Positions 1 to 9,930 of a stretch of 64,000 nucleotides of DNA are shown in pieces. Origin of the DNA: Sporocytophaga myxococcoides (lineage in GTDB: Bacteria; Bacteroidota; Bacteroidia; Cytophagales; Cytophagaceae); the NCBI RefSeq assembly GCF_000775915.1, contig NZ_BBLT01000009.1, positions 62,001 through 126,000 of the forward strand, given 5' to 3'. Every line of letters starts with the position of its first letter. Position 1 is the first letter of the stretch. The position numbers and the translations under genes are program-made. Under the pieces are notes generated by a model. It saw nothing but the letters and a program-made list of their open reading frames with translations, did no database searches and was not told the origin of the DNA.

Positions 1-90
1 GTAGTGCTTATATTGCAGAAAAGACTTATACTCATTGTATTCACCTTGAGCATAAGCCTATAATAATTTAAATATAATATATCAGATCTT

Positions 91-2112
91 TTACATCTCA
101 ACAGTATCTCTTTTTCCCTTTCTCCTATGCTTTCCTTTATGACAGTCAGAATCAATTTCATTATTGGTTACATTATCTATTAACCTTCCATTCTCCTGCA
201 TAGTATAATCAACATCTGCTTTCCAGCATACACCTTTCCTGCCTTTAAAACCAAACTTTCTGTTTACTTGTCTTTTATCATTCATTACCACAGCCGGAAA
301 TAATTTACCTTTTACCGATTCATCAAAACGGATCTTCCTTCCTTCTGGTACCAGAATGTTTACTACGACTGTCTGTCCCCGCCATTTATCTTCTTTAGAT
401 ATCGAATAACCGTTTGCCAGATTTAAGATACTGTCTTTAACAACCACTTTATATTGTAGATTTTCAGCTCTATCAATAGCAGCATCTTCAGTGGAACCAA
501 AGCTATAGGTTTTCACAGAAACATGATATAAGGAATCCAGGCTTTTTTCAATATTAAAGTTTACCCAGGACAATTTTAAAGTGTCCGAAGAAAGATCAAA
601 TCCTTGTCCTTCATAATCGTTATCATATTCATCTTCATCCATCATCCAGCTGAAATTCCCTTCATAATATAATTTGGGATCTGAAACAGTCAGCGTTAAT
701 CTATCAACATTTGGCATTATAGTAGCAACAGAGGTTTCAGCTGTCCCTTCATACTCCCTGAATTCTCTTGCCATGCTAATTCCAAATAAAACTAGAGATA
801 CCCATCCTGCAATCCACAATATTCCGAATATCCAGCCTAAATAGGAATGACGTGATCGAATCCCCATAATACGTCTTATAAGCCAGGTTATTAAACCAAT
901 AAGTGGTATAAGGACTAAGAAATTCAATGCCCCTAATGCAAATAATTTCTGCCAGTCATCCGTCCATAAGAAGTTATTTAGTGGCCACCATGCAAATCCA
1001 CCAATTGCAACTCCGGCAAGAGATACAACTAAACCCAAAACGATCATACTTAAAGTAAACAACAGGAATACTTTTACAAGTGTACCCAACACGTAAAACA
1101 AACCTGAGCGGTTATGCCTCATAGCCTGATTCACTTCTGAAGCAAATGTTTGTCCTCTTGTATCTGCATATTTCTTTGCTTTATCACGTAAGTCCTGCGC
1201 AGAATCTTTCACTTCTTCCCCCCATTCACGGACTCTCTCTTTCATATTTTGGGCTATCTTGTTAACATCTATCTTTTCACCACGCATTTCCATTTTCTCG
1301 TAATCTGTCTTTGCTTCAGGTAAAACAAACCACAAGATGCAATATGCCAGAATAAAAGTGCTGCCTGCAGAACCGAAAAAGAAATCCGGGAAAAATGGAA
1401 AACTCAAGCTCCAGAAAATCCCTCTGATAAGCGTTATGACAATTCCAATAATAAGCGGTGCTGCAAAAATAAGTCTGAATATTTTGGTCTCTTGTCCAAA
1501 ATAAGCTGCAAGTCCTCCAGCAACACCAGCAATCATTTTATCATCAGGGTTTCGATATAGTCTCTTTGTTGTTGGATTCTCAAGGCTTTTTGATGGTAGT
1601 ATAATCCATAGCAGAATATATATAAATGCTCCGAATCCAAACCCACTCAGAGAGACAATAACAAAAAGAATCCTTACTATTGCAGGGTCCATACCAAAGT
1701 ACTCAGCAATTCCGCTACATACCCCTCCAAGAAATTTATCACTCCTATCACGATACAAACGTTCTTTTTTCTTTACTGTTGAATCAGAAGCTTTGGTATA
1801 GGAGTGTTCTGTGTTTAGTTTCGAAAAAGGTTCATATTCATTCGCCTCTTCAGCCGCCAGGTCTTCTGGCCTTCCCATATGAATCGATATCTCCTCTATA
1901 TGAGCATCTGTGATAGCAGCAGCTCCTTTACGAATTTTGTCATTCATCAGCTCTGCAATTCTGCTTTCTATATCGTTGATTATTTCATCTACTCCTTCTT
2001 CTTTGGAGAAATATTGACGAAGACTATCTATGTAAGCCTTAAGTTTTTCATAAGCCGAATCTTCAATCATTATCACTCTTCCACTGAGATTTATGTTGAT
2101 GATCTTTTTCAT
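91..2112 (-). CDS. PspC-domain membrane protein
   Basis: About 673 residues. I chose the ATG at 2112 (MKKIININLSG) because the longer reading frame up to 2214 would run through the preceding PadR gene. The N-terminal about 100 residues are a soluble helical region usual in Bacteroidota PspC proteins. Two PspC domains follow (motifs GGVCSGIAEYFG and AGVAGGLAAYFG), each with a hydrophobic helix ending in a WIILP or WFVLP pattern. Further membrane helices lie in the middle, and a polar, beta-rich C-terminal part is probably periplasmic. PspC proteins are linked to envelope stress responses; the exact role here is unknown. The PadR regulator gene directly upstream on the same strand implies co-transcription and PadR control. 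Confidence 0.88.
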   Translation of the reverse strand: MKKIININLSGRVIMIEDSAYEKLKAYIDSLRQYFSKEEGVDEIINDIESRIAELMNDKIRKGAAAITDAHIEEISIHMGRPEDLAAEEANEYEPFSKLNTEHSYTKASDSTVKKKERLYRDRSDKFLGGVCSGIAEYFGMDPAIVRILFVIVSLSGFGFGAFIYILLWIILPSKSLENPTTKRLYRNPDDKMIAGVAGGLAAYFGQETKIFRLIFAAPLIIGIVITLIRGIFWSLSFPFFPDFFFGSAGSTFILAYCILWFVLPEAKTDYEKMEMRGEKIDVNKIAQNMKERVREWGEEVKDSAQDLRDKAKKYADTRGQTFASEVNQAMRHNRSGLFYVLGTLVKVFLLFTLSMIVLGLVVSLAGVAIGGFAWWPLNNFLWTDDWQKLFALGALNFLVLIPLIGLITWLIRRIMGIRSRHSYLGWIFGILWIAGWVSLVLFGISMAREFREYEGTAETSVATIMPNVDRLTLTVSDPKLYYEGNFSWMMDEDEYDNDYEGQGFDLSSDTLKLSWVNFNIEKSLDSLYHVSVKTYSFGSTEDAAIDRAENLQYKVVVKDSILNLANGYSISKEDKWRGQTVVVNILVPEGRKIRFDESVKGKLFPAVVMNDKRQVNRKFGFKGRKGVCWKADVDYTMQENGRLIDNVTNNEIDSDCHKGKHRRKGKRDTVEM

Positions 2113-2152
2113 ATCTGACTTCTTTAGGTTAAATGCCTGTTTATAGCGGACA

Positions 2153-2500
2153 TTATTGGTTTGATGATTGGTTTGGTTTATTCGTAAGAGTATTGACACC
2201 GTTTGACAATTCATTCCAGGTTTGCTCTAACTCTTTATAAAAATTTTCTCCCTTTTCAGTCAGAGAAAAGTACTTCCGAGGAGGTCCTGAAGTGCTTTCT
2301 ACCCATCTGTAGGTTAGCATATCCGCATTTTTCAATCTGGTAAGCAAAGGATAAAGCGTCCCTTCCAGAATCTGCAAATTCGCAACTTTCATTTCTTCAA
2401 CTATATCACTGGGATAGGCTTCCCCTCTTCGAATTATTGAAAGAATGCAGAATTCTAAAATCCCTTTCCGCATCTGACTCTGCGTATTTTCAATATTCAT
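2153..2500 (-). CDS. PadR family transcriptional regulator
   Basis: A 115-residue protein of the usual short PadR size. It has the winged-helix pattern with MRKGILEFCILSIIRRGEAY at the start, followed by EGTLYPLLTRLKNADML and the wing GPPRKYFSLTEKG. PadR proteins are usually repressors of a neighbouring membrane or efflux gene. It sits 40 bases upstream of the PspC gene start on the same strand, a common Bacteroidota pairing, so the PspC gene is the likely target (inference). The tail is rich in Asn, Gln and Ser and is probably disordered. Confidence 0.92.
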   Translation of the reverse strand: MNIENTQSQMRKGILEFCILSIIRRGEAYPSDIVEEMKVANLQILEGTLYPLLTRLKNADMLTYRWVESTSGPPRKYFSLTEKGENFYKELEQTWNELSNGVNTLTNKPNQSSNQ

Positions 2501-2925
2501 AAATATCCGTTTTGGTTTTTATGATAATTATTTAGACCCAAAGGTAAAACTTATCAAGTACTATACAATACATAGTACCTTATTTTTTAAAGTAATGTTT
2601 AATAAAAGGTATTTAAAAATTGCAACCAATTAAAAATCAAACATTTAATAACTCAAAAAAAATCAAATAATGAATTAGGTTTCAATTTTCATCAAATACC
2701 TCTTATATAAAGAAAAATTAGAAGAGTACGCAAATGACAACAAAATACTCTTAATACCCTGTCATTTTTAGATCTGCAAAATGTAATCAGCTCAATTACA
2801 ATAAAATTTAAATTTTCTTTTCTATCAGGCTACGTTTAAAAAAATCCTCCTGTCCACTTTATTGAAGAAGGACGCATTTTGGCTTTAATAAATATTTAAA
2901 ACCCGATAATTATAAACAGTTTAGT
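2501..2925. other. AT-rich intergenic region between divergent genes
   Basis: About 425 bases, very AT-rich, between the divergent padR and adhesin genes. I see no convincing ORF, tRNA or strong hairpin. It must hold the promoters of both transcripts, but I could not pick one confidently. Confidence 0.5.
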
Positions 2926-5900
2926 ATGGAAAAAACCGCATTTCCATATGCTTCATTTGATGCATATAAAAGGATATTCATTTGCGTATTTATACTAATT
3001 CAGATCAAATCATTTGCTCAAAAAGATCTACCGGGTCCTTCACCTAATATTCAAACAGTACCTGCGGGAAGTTTTGTTATTCCCATGGATAATATTTATC
3101 AATCTATTGTACCAGCAGGACAAGCGCCATTTAACTTGAAGGCTTACGGATTAATAAATGCCTTTCTTCAGAATGGGATACCTGTTAAATGGGTTATAAA
3201 ATCAGATAAACAGAGAGACGATATCGATTTCACTGGTTTTGCAGAAAGGATAACACCTGGTTTCTCAGCGGCAACCACCATTGATTTCAGAGGAGGACCA
3301 TTTATAGTTCCTGATACCACTTTACCTTGTGGCGAAACCACAACTGAAATTATTAATGCGTTTGGAAATAATGTTGTTGTATACAAATTAATTAATAATG
3401 CTAGCGCAGATGTAAGATACACAATCACTCATCGACCAAAAATAGCAGTTTTTAACAATGGTGGTAACCAGCAAATACATACAAAAATATTAGACGCTGC
3501 AGGCATTGGCAATTACGACATTATGGATGCAGCACATATTGAAGAGCTGAAAAACTGCTATACCTTTGCTTCAGAACCACATGCAGATGATTCAGATGTT
3601 AGTCAGGCAATGATTGATGGTGTACGAGCTTTTGTCCTGAGTGGAGGTAACTTCCTTGCACAATGCCATGCAATAGAAGCTTACGAAAACAAAGGATTTT
3701 ATCAAACGACATCCGGAGTTATTACAATCAATACAAAGGTTAATCATCACTACCCAAACTCTAATATGTCTTTTGCTCAGATCCACGGCCCAACAACGGA
3801 AAACTCAGGAGGTTCGGTGGACAACTGGATGCTCAAACCAGGATCCCAGTGGAGATCATATACCTACCCTGTAATAAATTATTTAGGTTCTGATACTGTC
3901 ACGGCAACAGGGGCTCACCTTATTGCTCCCTCTGCTCCTGGTGGAAACGTATTTTATATTGGAGGACATGATTATTCAAAAAGCGGAGGAAAGAATAATA
4001 CAACTCCAAATCTGACCAATCTTACTAATGTTAATGCTTTGCGATTATATCTCAACGCAGCTCTGATCCCCAGCGGGAACACGCATGGAGTCTGGGCTAA
4101 TGCTGGTCCTGCGAGCCATGTGTTAAGCTGTAAAGGAGATGTTCAGTTAGGCTGTACTCAATCAGGCCCTCCTGGTTCCACCTTTCTATGGTCTCCTCCG
4201 ACCGGACTAAGTTGTACAACATGTCCTAATCCTATTGCCAGTCCAGCTGTTACAACAACATATACTTTAAAAGTTTCCAATACCTGCATAGCTATAGATA
4301 CTGTAAGAGTTATTGTAGGTCCAAAGCCTGTTGCACAATTTTCTAGTACTGTTGTTTGCGCTGGACAAGCCACCAGTTTTACTAATCAATCTTCCAATTC
4401 AACCTTTTGGCAATGGCATTTTGGAGATCCTTCATCAGGACCTAATAATACCTCTTCACTAAAAAACCCTTCTCACATCTTTACGGCCTCTGGTGATTAT
4501 ACCGTTACGCTTATTTCCGGAACAGATCCGAGCTGCGCTGATACCATAAAAAAACTGGTGACTGTGAAGTCTCTTCCTGATGTAAAGGTAAATTCGGATA
4601 CTATTTGTCAGGGACAATCTCTATTGTTAATAGCTTCAGGAGGAACTTCATACTCCTGGTCAAACGGTGCTACCACCGCTTCCATCACAGTAAAACCGTC
4701 AGTCAGTGTAAATTATATTGTCACAGGTACATTAAATGGTTGCTCATCAAATGATACAGCAAGAGTAACCATCAGTCCATCCATGATTCCTTCCACTGAA
4801 ACCAGCAATGTAAGTTGCTTTGGAAGCACTGATGGATCTGCTGTTGTTAGTATTACCGGGGGTATTCCGGAATACTCCTATCATTGGAATACTAATCCTG
4901 CACAAACAACGGCAGAAGCAACGGGATTATCAGCCGGAAATTATGCGGTCATAATTAAAGATATAGCTGGATGTTCAGCTGTTGCTTCTGTAACAATCAC
5001 AGAGCCGCCTGTACTTAATGCAACAGTAGTTACCAATAAAGCAACCTGCAACAGCGAAGATGGTTCGGCTGTAGTTAGTGTTTCCGGTGGAACACCTTCT
5101 TATACCTATAGTTGGAATACGAATCCTATACAAACCTCTGCCCAGGCAACAAATCTCTCTTCAGGAAACTATATCGCAACTATTACTGATGCAAAAGGAT
5201 GTACGACTTCAGTACCTGCATCAATCGAGGCCTTGCATCTGATGACATTAAGTACTACGATTCAGAATGTAAGATGTAACGGAGGATCGGATGGCTATGC
5301 TGAAGTAACACCAACAGGAGGAACGCCTTTCTATACCTATCAATGGAATACAGCACCTGTCCAAAACACACCTCAGGCCTCCAATCTTCAAGCTGGCTCC
5401 TACACCGTTAGCGTAACCGATGCGAATGGCTGCACCATATCATCAACTATAACAATTGAAGAGCCTTCGCCAATATCAGTTTCAATGCAGAGGTCTAATC
5501 CTACCTGCATTTCAAAAGGGAGTGCCACTGTTTCTGCAACAGGAGGCATTCCCCCCTATTCGTATCAATGGAATACAGTACCTGAACAAACAACAGTGAC
5601 AGCAACCGCCTTATCTCCAGGAACCTACACTGTAACTGTTACAGATATTCATAATTGTCAATATTTTGAAAACATACTTTTAAGCGTTCCACCACAGCCT
5701 GTTGCTGATTTTAATTTTAATAATACTTGTATTGGAAATATTACTGAATTCACAGACAACTCAACTGTATCCTATGGAGAAATTATAAGCAGAGAATGGA
5801 ACTTTGGTAATTATATTGCCGGAAGCAGAAATTCTTCTACAGAAAAAAAAACAGATCATCTTTACGATTCGACCGGCATATTCAATACACAATTAATTGT

Positions 5901-6729
5901 TACCACCGATCTGGGTTGTAAGGATACCATTATAAAACCTGTAGAAGTATATCCAAAACCAATTGTAAATTTCGGTGAATTTAAACAAGGTTGTGAAGCT
6001 GTTTGTGTGGACTTAAAAGATTCTTCTTCTATTTCCAATGGCTTTATTCAAAGCTGGTCATGGGATTTCGGAGATCCAACCAGCCCGGCTAATACCTCCA
6101 TTATACAAAATCCCACTCATTGTTACAAGCAACCGGGAAGCTACAAGGTAACGCTAAAGGTAACCTCCAATCAAGGTTGTTCTAATCAGTTAACTATCCC
6201 AGACATTGTCAAAGTTTATAAAGCTCCGACAGTGGACCTGGGGCCAGACCAAAAGATTTGCAGGGAAACAGAAGTTAATGCACAAAGAATATTAAATGCT
6301 GGTGCAGGTAGAAAATATTTGTGGCAACCATCAGGAGATACTTCACAGTTCTTATTTGTTAATGCACCGGGCACCTATAAAGTTACTGTAACGGACGAGA
6401 ATAATTGTTCTGCAACAGAACTTGTAAACGTGAGAGAAGTATGTCCTCCAAGGCTTTTTATCGGGAATGCGTTTAGCCCTGATAGCGATGGAATAAATGA
6501 TCGATATAATCTGTACAGTGCGCATGTTGGAAAATTTCAGATGTTAATTTTTAATCGATGGGGTGAAATTATATTCGAATCAAGAAGCCCGGATCACCAC
6601 TGGGATGGAGTATATAGGGATGAACCTATGCCTGTTGGAGTTTATGCATGGATTATAACCTACGAGGGAGACTCTGAGGAATATAGAGGTCCTTATAAAT
6701 TAGAAGGAAGTGTTACAGTTGTCAGATAG
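2926..6729 (+). CDS. SprB-repeat/PKD adhesin with CHU_C (T9SS) C-terminus
   Basis: A 1267-residue secreted protein. A hydrophobic segment near residues 15-31 ending in SFAQ looks like a signal peptide. Residues about 170-385 form a globular domain with SGGNFLAQCHA and VFYIGGHDYSK, vaguely like amidotransferase/ThuA folds (uncertain). PKD-like domains (WQWHFGDP, SWSWDFGDP) flank four SprB-type repeats recognisable by GG.P.Y.Y.WNT. The last about 90 residues carry the gliding-motility C-terminal domain (NAFSPDSDGINDRYN, IFNRWGEIIFES, WDGVY), the type B T9SS sorting signal. The expected role is a surface adhesin. It is followed six bases later by a small lipoprotein gene and then a PorP/SprF gene, the usual partner of such cargo. 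Confidence 0.93.
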   Translation: MEKTAFPYASFDAYKRIFICVFILIQIKSFAQKDLPGPSPNIQTVPAGSFVIPMDNIYQSIVPAGQAPFNLKAYGLINAFLQNGIPVKWVIKSDKQRDDIDFTGFAERITPGFSAATTIDFRGGPFIVPDTTLPCGETTTEIINAFGNNVVVYKLINNASADVRYTITHRPKIAVFNNGGNQQIHTKILDAAGIGNYDIMDAAHIEELKNCYTFASEPHADDSDVSQAMIDGVRAFVLSGGNFLAQCHAIEAYENKGFYQTTSGVITINTKVNHHYPNSNMSFAQIHGPTTENSGGSVDNWMLKPGSQWRSYTYPVINYLGSDTVTATGAHLIAPSAPGGNVFYIGGHDYSKSGGKNNTTPNLTNLTNVNALRLYLNAALIPSGNTHGVWANAGPASHVLSCKGDVQLGCTQSGPPGSTFLWSPPTGLSCTTCPNPIASPAVTTTYTLKVSNTCIAIDTVRVIVGPKPVAQFSSTVVCAGQATSFTNQSSNSTFWQWHFGDPSSGPNNTSSLKNPSHIFTASGDYTVTLISGTDPSCADTIKKLVTVKSLPDVKVNSDTICQGQSLLLIASGGTSYSWSNGATTASITVKPSVSVNYIVTGTLNGCSSNDTARVTISPSMIPSTETSNVSCFGSTDGSAVVSITGGIPEYSYHWNTNPAQTTAEATGLSAGNYAVIIKDIAGCSAVASVTITEPPVLNATVVTNKATCNSEDGSAVVSVSGGTPSYTYSWNTNPIQTSAQATNLSSGNYIATITDAKGCTTSVPASIEALHLMTLSTTIQNVRCNGGSDGYAEVTPTGGTPFYTYQWNTAPVQNTPQASNLQAGSYTVSVTDANGCTISSTITIEEPSPISVSMQRSNPTCISKGSATVSATGGIPPYSYQWNTVPEQTTVTATALSPGTYTVTVTDIHNCQYFENILLSVPPQPVADFNFNNTCIGNITEFTDNSTVSYGEIISREWNFGNYIAGSRNSSTEKKTDHLYDSTGIFNTQLIVTTDLGCKDTIIKPVEVYPKPIVNFGEFKQGCEAVCVDLKDSSSISNGFIQSWSWDFGDPTSPANTSIIQNPTHCYKQPGSYKVTLKVTSNQGCSNQLTIPDIVKVYKAPTVDLGPDQKICRETEVNAQRILNAGAGRKYLWQPSGDTSQFLFVNAPGTYKVTVTDENNCSATELVNVREVCPPRLFIGNAFSPDSDGINDRYNLYSAHVGKFQMLIFNRWGEIIFESRSPDHHWDGVYRDEPMPVGVYAWIITYEGDSEEYRGPYKLEGSVTVVR

Positions 6730-6735
6730 TAAAAA

Positions 6736-7044
6736 ATGCATCAGAGAGTAAGATTACCACTTATCCTTATTTTATTGGTAAGCCTCTCGTTCGGCTCATG
6801 CCAAAGAGAAAGGTATCGGAAAGACAGGAAAAACCGACTAAGCAGGCATACTATTAAAGCAAGTGATTATCTTGCTAAGCAGGCTATTGAGCTTACCCAG
6901 GAAAACATTGATAACCGGGAGAGTACTGAAAAAAAAGACCGGAAACGACAAGAGAAACAACAAAAGGAACTAAATGAAGCTAATAAAAGAACAAGCAAGG
7001 TAGCACAGGTTAAGAAACACAAGGGGAATTTCAAATTTTATTAA
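6736..7044 (+). CDS. small basic putative lipoprotein
   Basis: A 102-residue protein with an N-terminal hydrophobic segment (LPLILILLVSLSFGSC) that looks like a lipoprotein signal with Cys near position 23. The rest is extremely rich in Lys, Arg, Glu and Gln, helical and charged. I do not recognise a family. It lies between the adhesin and the PorP/SprF gene with 6- and 4-base gaps, so the three are surely one operon. A role as an accessory of adhesin export or anchoring is inference. Confidence 0.75.
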   Translation: MHQRVRLPLILILLVSLSFGSCQRERYRKDRKNRLSRHTIKASDYLAKQAIELTQENIDNRESTEKKDRKRQEKQQKELNEANKRTSKVAQVKKHKGNFKFY

Positions 7045-7048
7045 GTAT

Positions 7049-8092
7049 ATGATATTGGGGGGATCTATTCGTTCGTTATATATACTTTTGCTGTGCTGGA
7101 TGTTTAATCTGAATTACTGCAGCTCTCAGGATATTCAATATTCTCAGTTTTATGCCAATGTATTGTATTTAAACCCAGCATTTGCAGGAAATGCACATGC
7201 TCTCAGAGGCATCTATCATCAGCGCGTACAATGGCCAGCATTGAATGCTAAGTATATTACATCTCATTTTTCTATTGATAATTATTTCAATAAAGCAAAT
7301 AGTGGAGTTGGATTTATGGTTTATAAAGACTGGCAAGGAGCAAGTACTATAGCCTCTACCGAAGCAGCTTTTCAATATGCATACGAACTGCACCTCACGC
7401 AACAACATTCCTTTCGTGCAGGAATTCAGACAAGTTATGTTTCACGATACATAGATTACTCCGGATTATACTTTCCTGATCAATATGACTCTTACGGATA
7501 CCTCGGAAAACAAACCAGTCAACCTTTCCAGAATGACCAGGTTCAATACCTGGATTTCAGTTCAGGTGGCATCTTCTACTCTGACCATTACTGGATTGGA
7601 GCTACCTATGCACATATGAACAGACCTAATCAATCCTTTTATGGTGAAGACAGCCGACTCCCATATAAACTTGATTTTATAGCAGGTTATCGTTTAGATA
7701 TTGAAACGAGAAATGTAAATAAAGAGATTAATCAGGGAAGAGACATTTACATCACTCCTACCGCACATTATAAATCCCAGGGCAAATCCGACCAGATAGA
7801 TCTTGGAGTATACTTTTTATACGATCACTTGATCACCGGACTATGGTATCGGGGAATACCGCTGCTTAAGCATTACAGATGGCAATTGCAAAATAATGAA
7901 TCGATGGTAATACTTGCTGGGTGGAGAGTAAACGGACTTAGTATAAGTTATAGTTTTGACCATACTGTTTCCAAACTTGCCCCTGCCCATACTGGAGGAT
8001 CTCATGAACTTAATATAACATATCTTTATGAATTGACCAGAAAACGAAAGAAGATCATAAAGAAAATACCTTGTCCGCATTTCTATCAGTAA
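7049..8092 (+). CDS. PorP/SprF family T9SS outer membrane protein
   Basis: A 347-residue protein with a signal peptide and the family opening QDIQYSQFYANVLYLNPAFAG, which is diagnostic for PorP/SprF. The rest has alternating beta-barrel character. SprF-like proteins assist secretion or surface attachment of a specific T9SS cargo, and their genes usually sit just downstream of that cargo gene. Here the cargo is clearly the CHU_C adhesin two genes upstream. The protein ends in basic residues (RKRKKIIKKIPCPHFYQ), slightly unusual for an outer membrane barrel. Confidence 0.94.
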   Translation: MILGGSIRSLYILLLCWMFNLNYCSSQDIQYSQFYANVLYLNPAFAGNAHALRGIYHQRVQWPALNAKYITSHFSIDNYFNKANSGVGFMVYKDWQGASTIASTEAAFQYAYELHLTQQHSFRAGIQTSYVSRYIDYSGLYFPDQYDSYGYLGKQTSQPFQNDQVQYLDFSSGGIFYSDHYWIGATYAHMNRPNQSFYGEDSRLPYKLDFIAGYRLDIETRNVNKEINQGRDIYITPTAHYKSQGKSDQIDLGVYFLYDHLITGLWYRGIPLLKHYRWQLQNNESMVILAGWRVNGLSISYSFDHTVSKLAPAHTGGSHELNITYLYELTRKRKKIIKKIPCPHFYQ

Positions 8093-8233
8093 ATCATAAT
8101 CAAACGTATAGATTAATAAAAAAAGGTATCTTTATTATTGAAGTAAGAAGCTGAACTTAATCTGACTATTGGTACAGATATCTTTTTTATAAACCATTTT
8201 CTTTCATATTATTCATTAGATGTTTTAAAGGTT

Positions 8234-8241
8234 TAATTTTG
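8234..8241 (+). promoter_or_regulatory. candidate Bacteroidota -7 element (TAATTTTG)
   Basis: TAATTTTG matches the Bacteroidota sigma consensus TAnnTTTG and lies about 75 bases before the preferred ATG of the ECF sigma gene at 8317. No clear -33 TTG was found, so this is a pattern match only. Confidence 0.4.
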
Positions 8242-8316
8242 TTATTCTCATGAAACTTGCTTATATTCAATATTGGGTTACTTAAAATCTCTTGCATATT
8301 ATGGCAAAGTGCATTT

Positions 8317-8892
8317 ATGGATAGATCAATAATAACAGCTGCGGCTGGAGGTGATAAAAAAGCTTTCAGAACAATATTTGATTTTTTTGTGCCGAAGCTG
8401 AGACCAGTTGCATTAAGATATGCAAGAACGGACTTCGAAGCAGAAGACATTCTGCAGGAAGCATTTGTAAAAATTTATCATAACCTTAACACTTATAAAT
8501 TTCAGGGCTCCTTTGAAGGCTGGATCAAGCGGATAGTGATCAATACTGCACTAAATCATTATGATAAACATAAAAGAGATTATCAGCTTGATAACATTGA
8601 GAAAGTTGAAGAAGAAGACCTTGGAATTGAAGAAGCCAAAGATATTGACGAAATAGAACCATCCTTACTTTTATCAATTTTTCAAAATCTTCCGGACGGA
8701 TACAGACTTGTCATGAACCTTTACGTATTGGAAGATTATTCTCATAAGGAAATAGCTCAAATGCTGGGAATTTCAGAAGGAAGCTCTCGTTCTCAGTTTT
8801 CAAAGGCTCGTAAATACATAAAAAAAGTATTAGCCGGGCTTCGAAATAACAATAAAACCAATCTTCTTAATAAAGATACTACTGTAAGCTAA
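8317..8892 (+). CDS. ECF RNA polymerase sigma factor
   Basis: A 191-residue ECF sigma-70 factor. I prefer the ATG at 8317 (MDRSIITAAAGGDKKAF), which is where family members begin; an upstream start at 8257 would add 20 atypical residues. Region 2 is visible as DFEAEDILQEAFVKIYHNL, and region 4 as LPDGYRLVMNLYVLEDYSHK followed by an HTH with EIAQMLGISEGSSRSQFSKA. The stop codon directly abuts the ATG of a FecR anti-sigma gene, so the two are translated from one transcript and form a regulatory pair. Confidence 0.93.
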   Translation: MDRSIITAAAGGDKKAFRTIFDFFVPKLRPVALRYARTDFEAEDILQEAFVKIYHNLNTYKFQGSFEGWIKRIVINTALNHYDKHKRDYQLDNIEKVEEEDLGIEEAKDIDEIEPSLLLSIFQNLPDGYRLVMNLYVLEDYSHKEIAQMLGISEGSSRSQFSKARKYIKKVLAGLRNNNKTNLLNKDTTVS

Positions 8893-9930
8893 ATGAAAGA
8901 GTTTGCAAACAAAGATTCTTTCAAGGATCGAATAAAAAATAAGATGGACGATAGTCCTGTGTACAAAAACCATGAAGAAGAATTATGGTCAAAAATAATA
9001 AGTGATATTGAATCAGATGAGGCTAAAGAAAAAAACATAGTTAGAAAAATTCATCCGGCAATTTGGTTGACAGCAGCAGCAGCATTGTTCATAGGCCTCC
9101 TGATAAGTATTCTTTATTTAAAAGATAATCAACCGACGACTCCTATATTGGCAAACAAGACCCAGCAAGTAAAGAGAGATTCACCAATAGTCGATAGTAT
9201 AAAAGATGTTAATAAAATTGGAAATTCTCCTACAGAGGAAAAACTACCCATCAAATCAAATATAACGAATAGAACAGCATCAACAGAAGCTACTTCTCTG
9301 ATTTCTTCCGAAGAAAAAGTACTTGAATATACTTTACCGGATGGCTCTCAACTCACATTGAATAAAACAGCATCCGTAGCATTAAAGGATAATTTTAAAA
9401 ACGAAAGAAGTTTATCCATCCAAGGAGAAGTGTATTTCGAAATTGAACCGGATAAATCCAGGCCGTTTACCATCCACTTTGACAAGCATTATCTTCTTGT
9501 GGTAGGCACCAAATTCAACATTCGGAATATGAAGGATGAAAATTTCAAAGAAATTTCTGTTACTGAAGGCATTGTTAGAATATATCCCCAAAATATGGGA
9601 CAAGGAATTGAAGTAAAAGCGGGAGAACAGTTAAAAATTTATGAAGAAGGTGAAACTGAATTAGCTAAGGTTAATCCTGATAATTTTATTTTCTGGAAAT
9701 TGGGTATCCTGAACTTCAAAAATTCAACAATAGAAGATGTAGCTGAACTCATGTCAAGACAATATAACCAGAAAATATCCATTGCCAAATCAATTTCAAA
9801 ATGTACCTTTACGGGTGACTTTACTCAGCTTAGCCTGGATGAAGCTATTCAAATCCTAAAAATTACAACATCGTATAAGGTAGAAAAAAGAAAGGATGAG
9901 ATTTATATTTCTGGAGAAGGTTGTAAATAA
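8893..9930 (+). CDS. FecR family anti-sigma factor
   Basis: A 345-residue protein with a cytoplasmic N-terminus, one membrane helix near residues 57-76 (LTAAAALFIGLLISILYL), a periplasmic FecR domain (YTLPDGSQLTLNKTAS, then FEIEPDKSRPFTIHF and VVGTKFNIR) and a C-terminal DUF4974-type module (ISKCTFTGDFTQLSLDEAIQ). It should sequester the ECF sigma encoded immediately upstream and release it on a periplasmic signal. The 3' end overlaps the next gene by 35 bases. Confidence 0.93.
   Translation: MKEFANKDSFKDRIKNKMDDSPVYKNHEEELWSKIISDIESDEAKEKNIVRKIHPAIWLTAAAALFIGLLISILYLKDNQPTTPILANKTQQVKRDSPIVDSIKDVNKIGNSPTEEKLPIKSNITNRTASTEATSLISSEEKVLEYTLPDGSQLTLNKTASVALKDNFKNERSLSIQGEVYFEIEPDKSRPFTIHFDKHYLLVVGTKFNIRNMKDENFKEISVTEGIVRIYPQNMGQGIEVKAGEQLKIYEEGETELAKVNPDNFIFWKLGILNFKNSTIEDVAELMSRQYNQKISIAKSISKCTFTGDFTQLSLDEAIQILKITTSYKVEKRKDEIYISGEGCK

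Noticed and set aside
2113-2214. Upstream extension of the PspC protein.
   Set aside because: It would run through the 3' end of padR, and the usual family start MKKIININL lies downstream.
3168-3428. Antisense open frames inside the adhesin, glycosyltransferase and kinase genes.
   Set aside because: They mirror strongly supported genes, lack motifs and have no independent ribosome site.
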